Assembly (NCBI GenBank): GCA_034440615.1
Contig: JAOTOM010004375.1
Span: 124,001-188,000 of the forward strand
Direction of reading: 5' to 3'
Source: Ashinkailepas kermadecensis
Taxonomy: Eukaryota; Arthropoda; Thecostraca; Neolepadidae
DNA length: 64,000 bases
Part shown: piece after piece, positions 1 through 10,905 of the stretch
Numbering within the stretch: the first letter of the stretch is position 1
How the letters are laid out: the number at the start of each line of letters is the position of its first letter
The notes under the pieces: generated by a model
What the model was told of the DNA's origin: nothing
Databases searched by the model: none
The model's input: the letters and a program-made list of their open reading frames with translations, nothing else
Made by a program: the position numbers and the translations under genes

Positions 1-570
1 GTCATTCTGTTCAAGGTTTCTGATTTTATTCGTGAGAGAAATCGTACAATTTGTGGATGAAGGCGCATCCTCGGACTTCCTCCAAGCTGCTGCGCAAGGT
101 ACGGTCTTTGATTACGGAACACTCGCCGGCCGGAAGGTGGAGGGGCGGGGCTCTCGAGAGACATTTTATTTTTAATGGGATATCGGTTGAATGAGTAGAC
201 ACAGTCACGGAACTTTCAGTACCTTGTGATTCGTCAGTGCTATATAACGTTGAACTTTCCCTATCCGCGGAAATCCTTAGGGGGGAGGGGTGTCGTGTGC
301 TCTCCCCTCCCGAGACGGGAGTTAAACTATCTGTCAAAATTATGCTCTTGAATTTTGATTAATCAGTTGTGTGGTGGGGCCATGGTCCATGCAACACCTT
401 ATGCTTAACAATATTACGTCGGCACAGAAAGCCACCCAAGCAATAATTCGGATTAAGTTTCTTGTTAAAAAAAACTGATCGTCAACTTCAACTTTCGTCA
501 TCATGGAAAACGGCTACAATAGTGTCGTACTAGGTTGGCGACGGTACTGAAACGTGCAGCTACCGACCAA
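1..570. other. No gene recognised
   Basis: A minus-strand open frame of 103 codons lies at 26-337, but it has no motif I recognise and no flanking splice signals. The stretch borders a decayed LINE that starts near 776 and may be its 5' part. Confidence 0.3.
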
Positions 571-630
571 TGTCGATATTGCCGGTCGTCGCTAAGCTCT
601 CTGAGCATGTAGTATGGATACAACTGATGC

Positions 631-645
631 AATATATATATATAC

Positions 646-710
<65 letters not shown>

Positions 711-711
711 G
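631..711. repeat. (TA)n microsatellite
   Basis: Nearly pure TA dinucleotide run, interrupted once by CATT near 645. Confidence 0.97.
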
Positions 712-775
712 TGGTCAGCATGATATATGCCCGTAGCAGTACGGTTTCCGCCCTGGCCTATCTACGGAAGCGTGC

Positions 776-2105
776 GTGTTTGCTTCCGTAGTATATGTGA
801 CTAGCAATGTTCACAAGGGTATGGTGACCTCACTATTCACCGCAGACACCTCGAAAGCATTTAACAGTGTCGAGCACCCCTCCTGCTTTAGGAAGCTAGG
901 GTGGTACGGCATCGCTAGCCGGCGGTTCTCCGCATGTCTGAGCAGTCGCGTGCAGTATGTCGAACAGTTTAGGGCTCTCCCGGCCACGCATGGGGTGGTA
1001 CTGGGCTCTATATTGAGCCCTGTGTTCGTCCTTCTATTCACTAGCGACATGCTCAAAATATGCCACAGGTCAAGATTATCATGTACGCCGATGACACTCG
1101 GGTTTTGGACCCAGATGTGGTGTCAAATATCGTCGTACTGAAACAACGGGTCGAAACCACACTGACGTCTGCAATGAATTGGTATGGACAAAATAGGCTC
1201 AAAAGAAACCTGTCAAGACAGAAATGATCTGAAATCGCGGCGTCGAAAGATGGATTAACATCACTCTTCATACTTTTCAAACTCATAAATAGAACCGTCA
1301 CATAGCCGTTGAACATCTCGGTGTCACCGTTGGCGATTGCCTCTCATGGCAGCAGCACATTGCGACCGTCTTCCTCCGTTACCATTGTAATCTCATCTGA
1401 CTGGCTATAATGGGGTACCGCATCACACGGGAGGCTATGTGGTTACTGGTTGAAGCTCTCGAGTTCCTCGCGTACGATATTCATGTCTGTTTGTGGTGGG
1501 TGCAGTATGACTCAGCAAATAATTGCGCAAATGTGTGTCAATTTTGCTGTTTGCATCATCGCCGGAATGAAGTATCGTAACGGGGTGGCCGAAACGCTCT
1601 CCTACTTACGATGGGTGAGCGTGGCCCGTATAATAACAAAAGACCTGCAATTCAAGTACATGATTTTTTTTGTGACACACATGCACCCGACCCCATTTGT
1701 CATAATTTAACCATTTGATGGATATTCGCGCTGCTGCCAGCGGATGCCAGGGGCGACTACTGATGGACGGATGCACATTCCACGCATGCGAACTGAATTT
1801 GCGAGACGGCCATTGTATGCCGAATGGGACTGCCCGTCGCCTGGTGCGAGATTGGCGTGTAGTGCTTATTACTTCAAGAAGTCCGTGCTTTGCCAATGTC
1901 CAGATACTCAGTGACTACCTTAAGCCGCAACCTGTTTTATATGCCTCGTAAGTGTGCATTGTATATTTGTGTCGTGCTTTTACCTATGTCATTCACGTGG
2001 ATAACTGAAAACTCATTTGATTAAGAGCTCCGAAATGGATGCTTGACATGATTTATTGATTTAGTATTAAGTCGATGCGCCTTTAGGTCCAAATAACTAC
2101 CTATG
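776..2105 (+). mobile_element. Decayed L2/CR1-like LINE, RT to C-terminus
   Basis: The plus strand reads as a broken non-LTR reverse transcriptase. From 830 it gives LFTADTSKAFNSVEHP, matching the RT palm block usually written DLSKAFDSVDH. Near 970 it gives THGVVLGSILSPV, matching GVPQGSILGP. After a frameshift, YADDT (the catalytic block) is at about 1080. Further on come LGVTVGDCLSW near 1320, NFAVCIIAGMKYRNG near 1540 and PRMRTEFARR near 1780, the usual order of RT thumb and C-terminal blocks in CR1/L2 elements, which lack RNase H. Stops and frameshifts make it non-functional. A tail-like string (GTCGATGCGCC followed by CCAAATAAC) at 2073-2103 may be its 3' end. Clade assignment is by motif order only. 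Confidence 0.75.
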
Positions 2106-2206
2106 CCACACCATAACTGGTCATAATAGAAAGACAAATCTCAGTGGCCATGTACCATGTGCAGGTGTATCTTGAGTGAACCAATATTATTTTGTTCTGT
2201 TTCCAG

Positions 2207-2914
2207 GTAGTCCGTGGAATGGCACCGCCGCGGTTTCTCAACAAGTGAAGGAGCCCGCTTCAAATGAAAACCTGCAGAAAGGAGGAGACCTGGACAAAAA
2301 CAACGGCATTCAGGCGACTGAAAGACAGCACCAATGGACCACCTGCTTTAAAAGCTTTACGTCCAACCGAGACCTGCAAAAACACCACCGTATCCACACG
2401 GGTGAAAAACCACACCAATGTGACACCTGTGACAAGAGGTTTACAACAAAAGCGAACATGCAAAAACACCGCCGTATTCACACTGGTGAAAAACTATATC
2501 AATGTGACACCTGTGACAAGAGGTTTACGTACAAATCGAACCTGAAAGTACACCGTCAGAGCCACGCGCGTGAAAGACCATACCAATGTGACACCTGCGA
2601 CAAGAGGTTTAAGATCAAATTGCAGTTGAAAGTACACCTCCGGAGCCACACTGGTGACAAACCATTCAAATGTGGCGTCTGTGACAAGAGTTTTACGTGC
2701 AAATCGTCCCTACAAGCGCACTGCCGCATCCACACGGGCGAAAAACCACACCAATGCGACACCTGTAATCAGAGGTTTATGAGCAAATCGAACCTGATGG
2801 TGCACAACCGCATCCACACGGGCGAACGACCATACCGATGTGAAATATGTGATAAGACGTTTACGCAGAAGGGGAACCTGTACAAACACCACCGTATCCA
2901 CAGGGGTGCAAGAT
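2207..2914 (+). CDS. C2H2 zinc-finger protein, terminal coding exon
   Basis: Tandem Kruppel-type fingers joined by TGEKP-like linkers, presumably binding DNA in the nucleus. Six complete CX2CX12HX3H fingers follow one degenerate finger in which the first Cys is Trp (HQWTTC). Most begin with QCDTCDKRF, so the array probably grew by internal duplication. The frame opens upstream only through a GTG inside the pyrimidine tract of an acceptor (TTCTGTTTCCAG, AG at 2205-2206). I therefore take 2207 as the exon start, with one base of the first codon coming from an unseen upstream exon. The stop is TGA at 2912-2914. No orthologue can be named, because such arrays are common in animal genomes. Confidence 0.8.
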
Positions 2915-3070
2915 GATATCTATGTGACATCTGTGAACGGATGGTTTGGTGCAAAGCAGACCTGCAAAGACACGACCGCCTCCACACGCGGGAAAGCTTA
3001 TACGAATGTGATACCTGTAGACTATATTTACGTATGCATTTGACCTGTCACGACATTACCTTATCACGCT
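2915..3070 (+). pseudogene. Finger remnant beyond the stop of the ZNF gene
   Basis: In the same frame, immediately after the TGA, the sequence continues as a readable finger (YLCDICERMVWCKADLQRH) and then the start of another (YECDTC) before decaying. The TGA sits where the linker Pro codon is expected. The protein was probably longer and was shortened by this stop. Confidence 0.6.
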
Positions 3071-3330
3071 AACGACAAACCGTAGTGTTGTTAGGTGTGC
3101 CGTGACTTAGTTGGCAAACAACGCTGTCACAGTATGGTGGCATCCGCACGGGTTACCGCCTGTAGCGTTCTGGTACATATGTAGAGTTGTTTGATGTTCC
3201 CGAGACTGCGTTGTTCATCATCGCGTACACTGCGGGTGGACCGTTATCGCTGTGACAGTTGCGACAGGCCATCCACGTAAGCGTCAGTCTCGCATCACGT
3301 TATCCCCTCTGACGGGAGTTTAGTAATTTT
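3071..3330. other. Unassigned spacer
   Basis: Nothing recognisable beyond short finger-like echoes (for example TGTGACAGTTGCGACAGG near 3250), which may be further decayed ZNF sequence. Confidence 0.3.
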
Positions 3331-3780
3331 TGAATATATATTTATGTTTTGAATATATATACATTAATTTTATATATGTTGAATATGTATGCATTAATAC
3401 TATATATTTTTGATATATATATATACCTTAATATGATATATGTGGAATATATATACATTAATATTATATATTTTGAATATATATGTAGTCGCTGGGTCCG
3501 AATGGCAAACACGTATGACAGATTTCAAGTTCACACCGCCCGCGGCCAGCTTTATTCTCACACTCCCCGCGGCCGGGTGTTTTGGCGCGAAACCAAGAAG
3601 CCAATGGGAAGGCACGCGTCGCCAAGGCGACTGCGCGGGACCATAACGTCACCCGTCTACATATATACATTAATATTTGTATATATTGAATATATATACA
3701 TTAATATTATATATTTTGAATATAGTTGCATTTTAAATATTAAATATATATTTTGAATATATAATTTGGAATAATTATTT
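3331..3780. repeat. AT-rich degenerate tandem repeat with GC-rich insert
   Basis: Copies of a roughly 28-bp motif (ATATATACATTAATATTATA and relatives) occupy 3331-3486 and 3658-3780. Between them, 3487-3657 is GC-rich and starts and ends with inverted TATATGTAG / CTACATATA. The insert may be a small non-autonomous DNA element. Confidence 0.7.
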
Positions 3781-4074
3781 TGAAGTGGCCTGTAACATGA
3801 CATTGCTTCGTGAACACCGCGTCCAACGAACACCGCGTCCAACGATACCAATGTGGTGACTCATGACATAAGCTGTCTACGTGTAAGTCAAGAACTACCA
3901 TGGCACTGGCATACGATAATGGGTGATGAACAGATTGTGTTATGTCGGCGCTGATTGTATGCAATGCACAATACATCCCAAGGGCCTGGAAGTGTCTTTG
4001 GTGTGCCTATCTGGCAGATATGTGAATATCAGTATTTGCAAATGGAATTATTTCATGGTCCACCCTACCCCTTG
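3781..4074. other. Unassigned spacer
   Basis: No coding or repeat structure recognised, apart from a two-copy direct repeat of CGAACACCGCGTCCAA near 3811-3843. Confidence 0.3.
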
Positions 4075-4214
4075 ATTGGTTAATGGGGTTAAAGGCGCAC
4101 CGACAGCAGTTGGTGAATGGGGTTAAAGGCGCACCCACAGCAATTGGTTAATGGGGTTAAAGGCGCACCCACAGCAATTGGTTAATGGGGTTAAAGGCGC
4201 ACCCACAGCAGTTG
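4075..4214. repeat. 34-bp tandem repeat, 4 copies
   Basis: Units contain TTAATGGGGTTAAAGGCGCA and differ by one or two bases. Confidence 0.93.
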
Positions 4215-4505
4215 GTGAATGCGGCCGACGCCTTTGATCTCTTGCCTATTCGCTTATTGCATCGATGGTCGAGGAATTCACCACCGGATAAGCCAGCTTT
4301 CAACGGCGGTTTCGGCTGAGAGAACCACCGTCGGACGTGGCCTGGGAGCCTGTCGAGACGCAGCTGTCATGCGGCGCAATGCTGTGCTGGCCGGCAGGCG
4401 CGTCACTTTATAACGGAAATAGTTGGTGAAGGTCAATGGTTAAATGCGGACTGTACGTCGTAGTAGGTGAAGAAGACTAAGGATGTATTAGATGACAAAA
4501 GTATG
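4215..4505. other. Unassigned spacer
   Basis: No motif, repeat or splice structure recognised. Confidence 0.3.
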
Positions 4506-4565
4506 GGAGCGAATGATCAATTCTGGTCGAAGCGCCCTAAAGCCCAAATAACTAACTAACTAACG
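4506..4565 (+). mobile_element. Tail-only retroposon insert
   Basis: Contains GGTCGAAGCGCCCTAAAGCC then CAAATAACTAACTAACTAAC, the 3' tail shared by SINEs and the I-clade LINE of this window. Imperfect flanking repeats TGACAAAAGT and TGACGAAAGT look like a target-site duplication. Confidence 0.6.
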
Positions 4566-5600
4566 GTGACGAAAGTGATTAAGAGAAACCAGAGAAGGAT
4601 TTGACTTGAAAATCTGCATCTGCAAGCAATCGTCCAAACGTATCCTAGCGAGTAGCATTGTGGATGACCTGACTCCGACACACAGTACTCGGATTTTCTA
4701 TGGACTACCCAAAGATCGCAAGCCTTGAGTTCCTCTTCGGCCAGTGATAGCGACGTGTGGGGGCCCAACTGGAGAAGAAAACGACTTGATTTTTAGGAAA
4801 GGTGCTAAATCAGGTCTTGAAATTCTCTAAACTTTACTTGACTGACACTGACCACATTCTTCGTGGTCTGGACCAGTTCTGAACTGAACATTAAGTTGCT
4901 CAGCATGCTATATTTTTCAGTACGGATATTGTTAACCTGTATGGAAGCATTCCTTTAGATGATGCGGTGAGTTGCGTGCGTGAGGCCCTGGATAACTGAC
5001 ATTATAACGACAGACACAGCAGGCTTGAGGCCCTGGACAGACACTATAACGACATAGACACAGCAGGCCTGAGGCCCTAGACAGACACTATAACAACCTA
5101 GACACAGCAGGCTTGAGGCCCTGAACAGACACTATAACGACACAGACACAGCAGGCCTGAGGCCCTAGAAAGACACTATAACAACCTAGACACAGCAGGC
5201 CTGAGACCCTGGACCGACACTATAACGATATAGACACAGCAGGCCTGAGCGTAAGCGATATTTGTGACATGCTAGAGCATTGTTTCACGAATCATGTGTT
5301 TCGATTTGGCAGTCAAGTCTATAGGTAGATGACGGGAGGGGCTATGGGGAACCCTGCAGCTCACGTGGTGGATATTTTGTACCTGGACCGTTTCGAGGGG
5401 CAAGCCGTAGAACGTGCGGAAATTCGACCCGCTTTTCTGGAAGCTTTTCCGGTACATAGATGACTATGTTGTGGTATGGTTGCAAAGTAAAGCGTCACTC
5501 CTTGCTTTCGTGAGTTACATGAATAGTACACAAAATAGGATCAAGTTTACTTTGGACATGACTGGGGATGGGAGTGAGCCATTCCTGTGCTGAATACCCT
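4566..5600 (+). mobile_element. Penelope-like element RT remnant
   Basis: The conserved blocks of a Penelope-like reverse transcriptase appear in order. IFYGLPKDRKP and LRPVIATCGGPT are near 4690-4765. DIVNLYGSIPLDDAV is near 4925 (family: S.DV..LYTNIP). GGAMGNPAAHVV is near 5335 (family: GTAMGSPLAP.). RYIDDYVVVW is near 5450, with the catalytic YIDD. IKFTLDMTGDG is near 5550. Several stops and frame changes break it, so it is inactive. An internal 44-bp array (4980-5247) expands the segment after the SIPLDDAV block. On the right it is cut by the 3' end of an I-clade LINE lying on the opposite strand. Confidence 0.8.
4980..5247. repeat. 44-bp tandem repeat inside Penelope RT, about 6 copies
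   Basis: Units run from GAGGCCCTGGACAGACACTA through GACACAGCAG. Each is a copy of the RT coding segment EALDRHYNDIDTAGL. Because 44 is not a multiple of three, the array destroys the frame. Confidence 0.9.
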
Positions 5601-5619
5601 GATCACTCTCCTTTTTGAT

Positions 5620-7100
5620 ATTTGGGGTTTAGGGCGCTTGTACCAAAATGTCATCATTTAGCGCCCATAACGTTTATTTAGCATGCCAGAATCCTATTAA
5701 GTTATATTAACGTGAGTATATAGCTTAAAATCCTATCGCTCTTAGGTACCTGAATATGCTACCGGAGCGAATTATTTCCAAGTCATCTGCTAGCACGTCA
5801 CGATACGTTAGATCTCCGATCCTGTTTCCGTAGAACAACCCAGAACAACCCTGAGAAGTATCAGGACGAAAAAAGCACATGTCGCACCGTGAGGGACAGC
5901 GGGGGCAGCTTCCAGACAGCGGGGGCACTCGGGTCTCTTTCCCACAGAGGAGGTATTGGTGAGTAGCGTGTGTGTAGCCGGTTCGCGGTCTACATGGAGT
6001 CACCTCGTCACTCAAGGTGTGGTTTTATTGAATGCAGCTCATTGTTGGACTGTGCGTTCCAACTCCCCTGCCACTTTGCATTCATGTGCGATGACATTCC
6101 AGAAATCTGGTCCCTGGCTGGCAGTGGGAGAATACGTGCTGAGGTGTTTGGCCTGCCCATTTCACTGCCGAATCGACTCGCACATTGACATAATTTCCGA
6201 CCTGGTTCAGTACCCAGCACAAGCAAACGCTTTTCCCGTCTCGTTCCAGAGTAGTTAGACGTGTCAGAATGTCCACCAGGAGAGTGTCTGCAGGGTAAAC
6301 TGCGGTAGGCGTCCAAGGCTGCTAAGAGAGTCGGACAGCATGACGCATGAGACATCTTGTGATACCTCGATGAAAGAAAGCGCTTTAAGTATCGCCATCA
6401 GCTCACAGGCATACACTGAAGCATACACAGGCGGGGTACAAGATCTTGTGGACACGCCGCACACGAAAGCACATCCTGCTCCAGTGCTGTTCTTCGATCC
6501 ATCAGTAAATATTGGTGTATATTCTTGATATGTATCTAAGTGCTCCAGGGTGTTCATGCGGAACAGTTCAGGTGTCACATGATCCTTGCGCATAACTGTC
6601 AGCGGTAGGTCAACTACTGGGGAGACCAGATACCAGGGCGGTACTGCTAGTTTCTGTGCACGCATCACCCGACGGACTCGTACACCACCCTCCTCGAAGA
6701 GAGCACGGATTCGGACACAGAACTGTAAAGCTGTCATATTTCTGCCACTGCGAAAGAGCGCTAGAGTATGTCGCGAGAACACCATGTCGTAGGTGGGGTG
6801 GGTGGGGAACTGCCGCAGTCTGCATGCGTAGCGAAAGGCCCAACATTTGACGTCTTCACGCCCCGGGGGAGGTTCGTTCAACTCCGCGAGCAGACTGGCA
6901 ATCGGCGTAGTTCTAAACGCCCCGGTGATGGTCCGCAGCGATGCTGTACGGCGTCAAGAGTACGCTTGTTACTCTTGCAGGTACCATCATACACATAGCA
7001 TGCGTAGTCCAACTTAGATCGAATGAGTGACCGATAAAGCATCAGTAATGTTTTTCGGTCAGAACCATAGCAGGCTCGTGATATGCATTTCAACAAGTTT
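5620..7100 (-). mobile_element. I-clade LINE, RT thumb to 3' tail, decayed
   Basis: Read from 7100 downwards. RT thumb LYRSLIRSKLDYACYVYDG (7050-6990) is followed by LNEPPPGRED and RYACRLRQFPTHPTYDMVF (about 6880-6790). An RNase H domain follows at about 6520-6300, with all three visible acidic residues: IFTDGS, ACELMAILKAL and LSDSLSSL. The C-terminus has ATHQYLLCGKE and CPRC near 5940-5895, then DDLEIIRSGSIFRYL (5780-5735). It ends near 5630 in a tail reading GCGCCCTAAACCCCAAATA. RNase H after RT places it in the I group rather than CR1/L2. At least three frame breaks make it inactive. It shows what the inflated plus-strand copy at 42.3-57.3 kb looks like without arrays. Confidence 0.82.
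5895..5927. repeat. Two-copy 20-bp duplication at the CPRC codons
   Basis: GACAGCGGGGGCA occurs at 5895-5907 and 5915-5927. On the minus strand it covers the Cys-Pro-Arg-Cys codons of the LINE C-terminal knuckle. Confidence 0.85.
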
Positions 7101-7689
7101 AGTATCTTAAAATACTTTTATATCGGTGTTTTAAAATGTTGTTTGTACGCCAGACGACTATCGAACTGCACGACAAGGAACTTTATGTTTGGGTGAACAG
7201 GAATGGACGAGCCATACAAATTCGTGTTCAGTTCTTGAGAGCACCGACTTCTGCAGGAATGCATTGCAACCGTTTTATCTGTGGAGAAGCTGAGTTTATG
7301 TGTAATAACCCATATTTGGCGGTGGTTCGTCGCAAGCTGTATCTGTCGTATTAGCGATAATGTGTTCGAGCCAAAAGATCATGTCGCAAAGTCGACGGAT
7401 AGCGGTCGTCTGATACCACGCGGTGGTGCGTCCCCGATATCATTCATGAACAGCAAATAAGGCAACGCTCGGAACACTGCCTTGTGGAATTCCATTGCTT
7501 TGGTGAAAACGTTGGGAAAGCTCGTAACCTGAAGAGACAATCCTTCAAAACTAGCATCAAAGCTAATCTATCAAAATCAAAATTAATATCAAGACTAGCA
7601 GGATAACTGTAGACCCATACCACCAACACTCACTTCAACACGCAATGCATGCCCACGAAACACTCGTAGGAAACGCGTGAATAGCCATC
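7101..7689. other. Unassigned spacer
   Basis: A 72-codon open frame at 7136-7354 has no recognisable domain. No repeat or splice structure seen. Confidence 0.3.
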
Positions 7690-7925
7690 CCCGAATGGCG
7701 TCGGACGTACATGAGCGGATCTGATTTCCAATTAGAAATGCATGGTTACCTAGCGGTGCCGTCGGACGTAGATGAGCCGACTTAAGCTTTAGGGAAAAAT
7801 CATCATAGCGTAAAACGACTACCCAGAGGAGCCATCGGACGTAGACGAGCCGATCTACCTTGCAAATCACGACGTAAAACGGCTGCCCAGAAGTAGAGCG
7901 GACGTAGATGAGCCGAATAGCAAAA
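7690..7925. repeat. Degenerate 63-65-bp tandem repeat, about 4 copies
   Basis: A core like CGGACGTAGATGAGCCGA recurs near 7703, 7766, 7829 and 7898, with weaker similarity between the cores (CGTAAAACGRCT and CCCAGA). Confidence 0.75.
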
Positions 7926-8239
7926 TACCGTGCTGACCTCACTGGCAACCCTGCATGGCATGCTTGGACTAATCCTCTACTGACAACTAACGTCCGCACG
8001 GCAAAGGACCCTCGGTGCCCTTGGACAAGAATAGGCTAATGCTGGCACCCTGGCAAAATACACTTTCTCGTCACCTTCAACCCCCCCCCCTCCCACCAAC
8101 CCAGCTACAAATTATCTTGCGGAAGAGTAAAGTAAAACTAAAGCCATTTCAACATCAGAGAGATGTCCCCACAGAGCCCCTGCCCTCAGCACCTAAAACA
8201 TTACATTGCGTAAAACTCCCTTAGCGTAAATGTACACTT

Positions 8240-8323
8240 GACTACACCTTGCTTGGGCGCTGCGTGACCGACGCAGTCGATGCGCCCCTAAGCTCCAGTA
8301 ACCAACCGACTACACCTTGCTTG
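8240..8323 (+). mobile_element. 52-bp tail-only retroposon with 16-bp TSD
   Basis: GACTACACCTTGCTTG occurs at 8240-8255 and 8308-8323 and brackets a 52-bp insert. The insert reads GACGCAGTCGATGCGCCCCT then AAGCTCCAGTAACCAACC, the LINE/SINE 3' tail. It is retroposition stopped after only the tail was copied. Confidence 0.85.
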
Positions 8324-9118
8324 CAAAGCACGCTCGCTTTAAAGGCGGTGCAAGACCTTTATTGTCTGGCACGCCTAAAAAAATACTATCCACCCCTCAT
8401 TTTGCGGCGGCCAGACGCAGGTATTTTAACAGTTGACGCTCGGGGTGGAGGGGCACGAAATAGATTGAGGTGACAAATTGTCATTTTTCACAATTTGGTG
8501 TGGGTTTGGGGAGGGGTCATTTCCCCAGTCCCCCAGAGATTAAACCCACGCCCATTGTTTTTTTCGCTGCCCTTGCGGGACTATTTGGGCGCCCGAAATA
8601 TCTCACTGGGAGGAATTCCCCCTTTTCTTTCCCATTCGGAAGGCCGCTGGTATTGGACGAGTACCACCTAGTCGTGAAGCAAGCATGCTGCGGCAGTCAC
8701 CTGCTCATACCCCTTACTACTGGTCATGATCTGCACGTGGCCTGTTTCGTGATACTGCTCCTACCCATAGTACCGCGGAATGTGTGCGGCGCTCGACAGA
8801 AAACTGTCGGTATGTGTTCCCAATAATATGTGCCGGTTTGATGGGAAAACAAGATATACATTCATGGGAAGGCTCTTCATCAAATTCGGAAATGCCGTAT
8901 GAACAACACGGAAGTTTGCATGCGCTGCTTACGGGAATGCCCAATGGAAAAGTTTCACGTAATGGGTTTTGGGTTGCAAAAAAAACGGTAATAATACTTC
9001 GTAGACAAAACTTAAATATATTTATCATAGAGGAGAAACATTTATATCATAATTTAACAAATTAACTTATTATCTGCCATTAATTTAAAAACCTTCTCGT
9101 AGAAGTGACGTCACATAT
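8324..9118. other. Unassigned spacer
   Basis: Two overlapping open frames (8470-8826 and 8784-9065, plus strand) show no domain I recognise. No splice-bounded exon could be argued. Confidence 0.3.
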
Positions 9119-10508
9119 GTGGAACCTCGAGGCAGCCAAGCCCAAAGCGCACAGGGAATTGACGTTGGATTATTCCATGCAAGGTTTTTCAACCTACTCG
9201 CGTCATGGATACTAAGGCGAGGGCTTGTACGATACTATAATGTTACCAATATTTATGAAAATATGATGCTTGGAAGGGTAGGTAATCTATTATGGTTTGT
9301 AACGGAACCAACCAGGCAGGGCTCATTCTTGGACCTTGTCTTCTCAGATTTAAGTGATTTGGTTCAAGACTTGACTGTAGGAGAAACTCTGGGAAGAAGT
9401 GACCATAACATAGTGAGATTCAAGGCACAGGTAGCAGGGACAATCAAGGATAATTTGGCAAATATTCCAAATTTTAACAGAGCAGACTTTGACTGCATGA
9501 GAGAGGCTTTAAGTGCCATAAAATGGGAAGAAGAATTCTTTGATTTAAATGCCTGTGAAATGTGGGAAAAGTTCAAATCTTACTTCAGGGAAATTCAGAT
9601 TAGACATGTCCCCCAAAAGCAAAGGCACCAAAGAAGGGTAGGAAAGCCAGCATGGCTTACACCAGATGTGATGAAAGCAATTAAGTCATTTAGAGTATTT
9701 AAGATTAAAGTATTAAAGATTTAGAGTATTAAAGATGCATTTAGAGTATTTAAGGAAGCTTCAAATATCGTAAATCTAAGGTCGTATAAAAAATCTAGAG
9801 ATTCTGTGAAGCAGAAAATCAGAGCAGCAAAGCGAGCAAACGAATTGGATTTGGCTAGGAACTGTAATGGGGACAGTAAAAAGTTCTTTAGTTTCTACAA
9901 GCTAAGTAAAGTTTCAAGCACAATTGGTCCACTGGAAGTAAATGTGACTATATTGAGTGAGGATGGTGAGATGGTCGAGGAGCTGAGCAAGCAGTTTAAA
10001 TCAGTGTGTACAGTGGAGGATGTGACTAATCTGCCAACCGTGAATCACAGTTCAGTGACAGGTGATCAGATACACGATGTTGATTTCATTGATAGTGATA
10101 TTGTTTTCAGTTATATCAGAAAAATAAAGCCGAACAAGGCAGCAGGACCTGATGGAATTTATGCTAGGGTGTTGTGGGAAGCTGAAAAGGAAGTGGCAAT
10201 TCCAGTTAGTATAATATTTTGTAGATCAGTTTCACAAAATGAAATTCCAACAGATTGGAAAAGGGCAAATGTAGTCCCTATTTTCAAGAAAGGAGAAAGA
10301 GGGAAAGTTGAAAACTATGGGCCAGTAAGCCTCACATCCCTAGTCTGCAAGGTACTCGAATCAATTATCAAGGATAGAATAGTTAGTTTTCTGGAAGGAA
10401 ACAGATTGATTCAGGATACTCAACATGGGTTTAGAAAAAGGCGATCATGTCCCACAAATCTCTTGGACTTTTTGAATTTTGCTTTGAATTGGCTCGATCT
10501 TGAGTCCC
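9119..10508 (+). mobile_element. CR1 LINE, endonuclease end to RT block 2
   Basis: The first frame (9119-9721) ends an APE-type endonuclease: GSFLDLVFSDLSDLVQD and LGRSDHNIV, the latter holding the catalytic SDH. A short duplication of TTTAGAGTATTTAAG (9688-9750) shifts the frame. The second frame (9806-10517) carries the start of RT: KIKPNKAAGPDGI, WKRANVVPIFKKGE, PVSLTSLVCKVLE and DTQHGFRKRRSCPTNLLDF. The element stops abruptly at about 10,500 before the catalytic palm, where a degenerate array begins. The complementary 3' portion of the same family lies at 14.8-15.7 kb on the other strand. Confidence 0.88.
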
Positions 10509-10905
10509 CAGCGTGCTAGGGGCCCGACCTGTCTTTTTGGGTCCCCCAGCGTCATTTTCGATGACCACCGCACGACTTCTTGGCCCCAGGCGTGATTTTA
10601 ATGGGGCCCGGCCCGACTTTTTGGGACCCCAATGGAATTTTCAGAGGCCCGGTCCCACTTTTTGGCAACTCCAGGGTCATTTTTGGGAGCCATGAAGCGA
10701 TTTTTTTGGGCCTCAATGTAATTTTCGGTGGCCTCGTTGCAATTTTGGGGACCCAGTCATTTTCAGGGGTATGCGCGACTTCTTGGGGCTCCCAATGTGA
10801 TTTTTTTTAATGGGCTCCGGTGCGATCCTTGGGGGCCAGCAGGATTTTTACGCGGTCCGGCGCAATTTTTCCGAACCCCGGCGATATTCTTGGGGGCCTC
10901 AGGGA
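10505..10905. repeat. Degenerate minisatellite, period about 30-60 bp
   Basis: Repeated alternation of CGACTTTTTGGGGCCCC-like and GTCATTTTCGATGG-like strings. Copies are strongly diverged. Confidence 0.7.

Noticed and set aside
1715..1951. Plus-strand frame ending near a GTAAGT donor, as an upstream exon of the zinc-finger gene
   Set aside because: The phase does not fit. Joining 1,947 to 2,207 in that frame creates an immediate stop. Another frame of the same stretch reads as LINE C-terminus (PRMRTEFARR).
8784..9065. 93-codon plus-strand frame as a gene
   Set aside because: No domain, no splice-site support, and adjacent to LINE sequence. Left unassigned.
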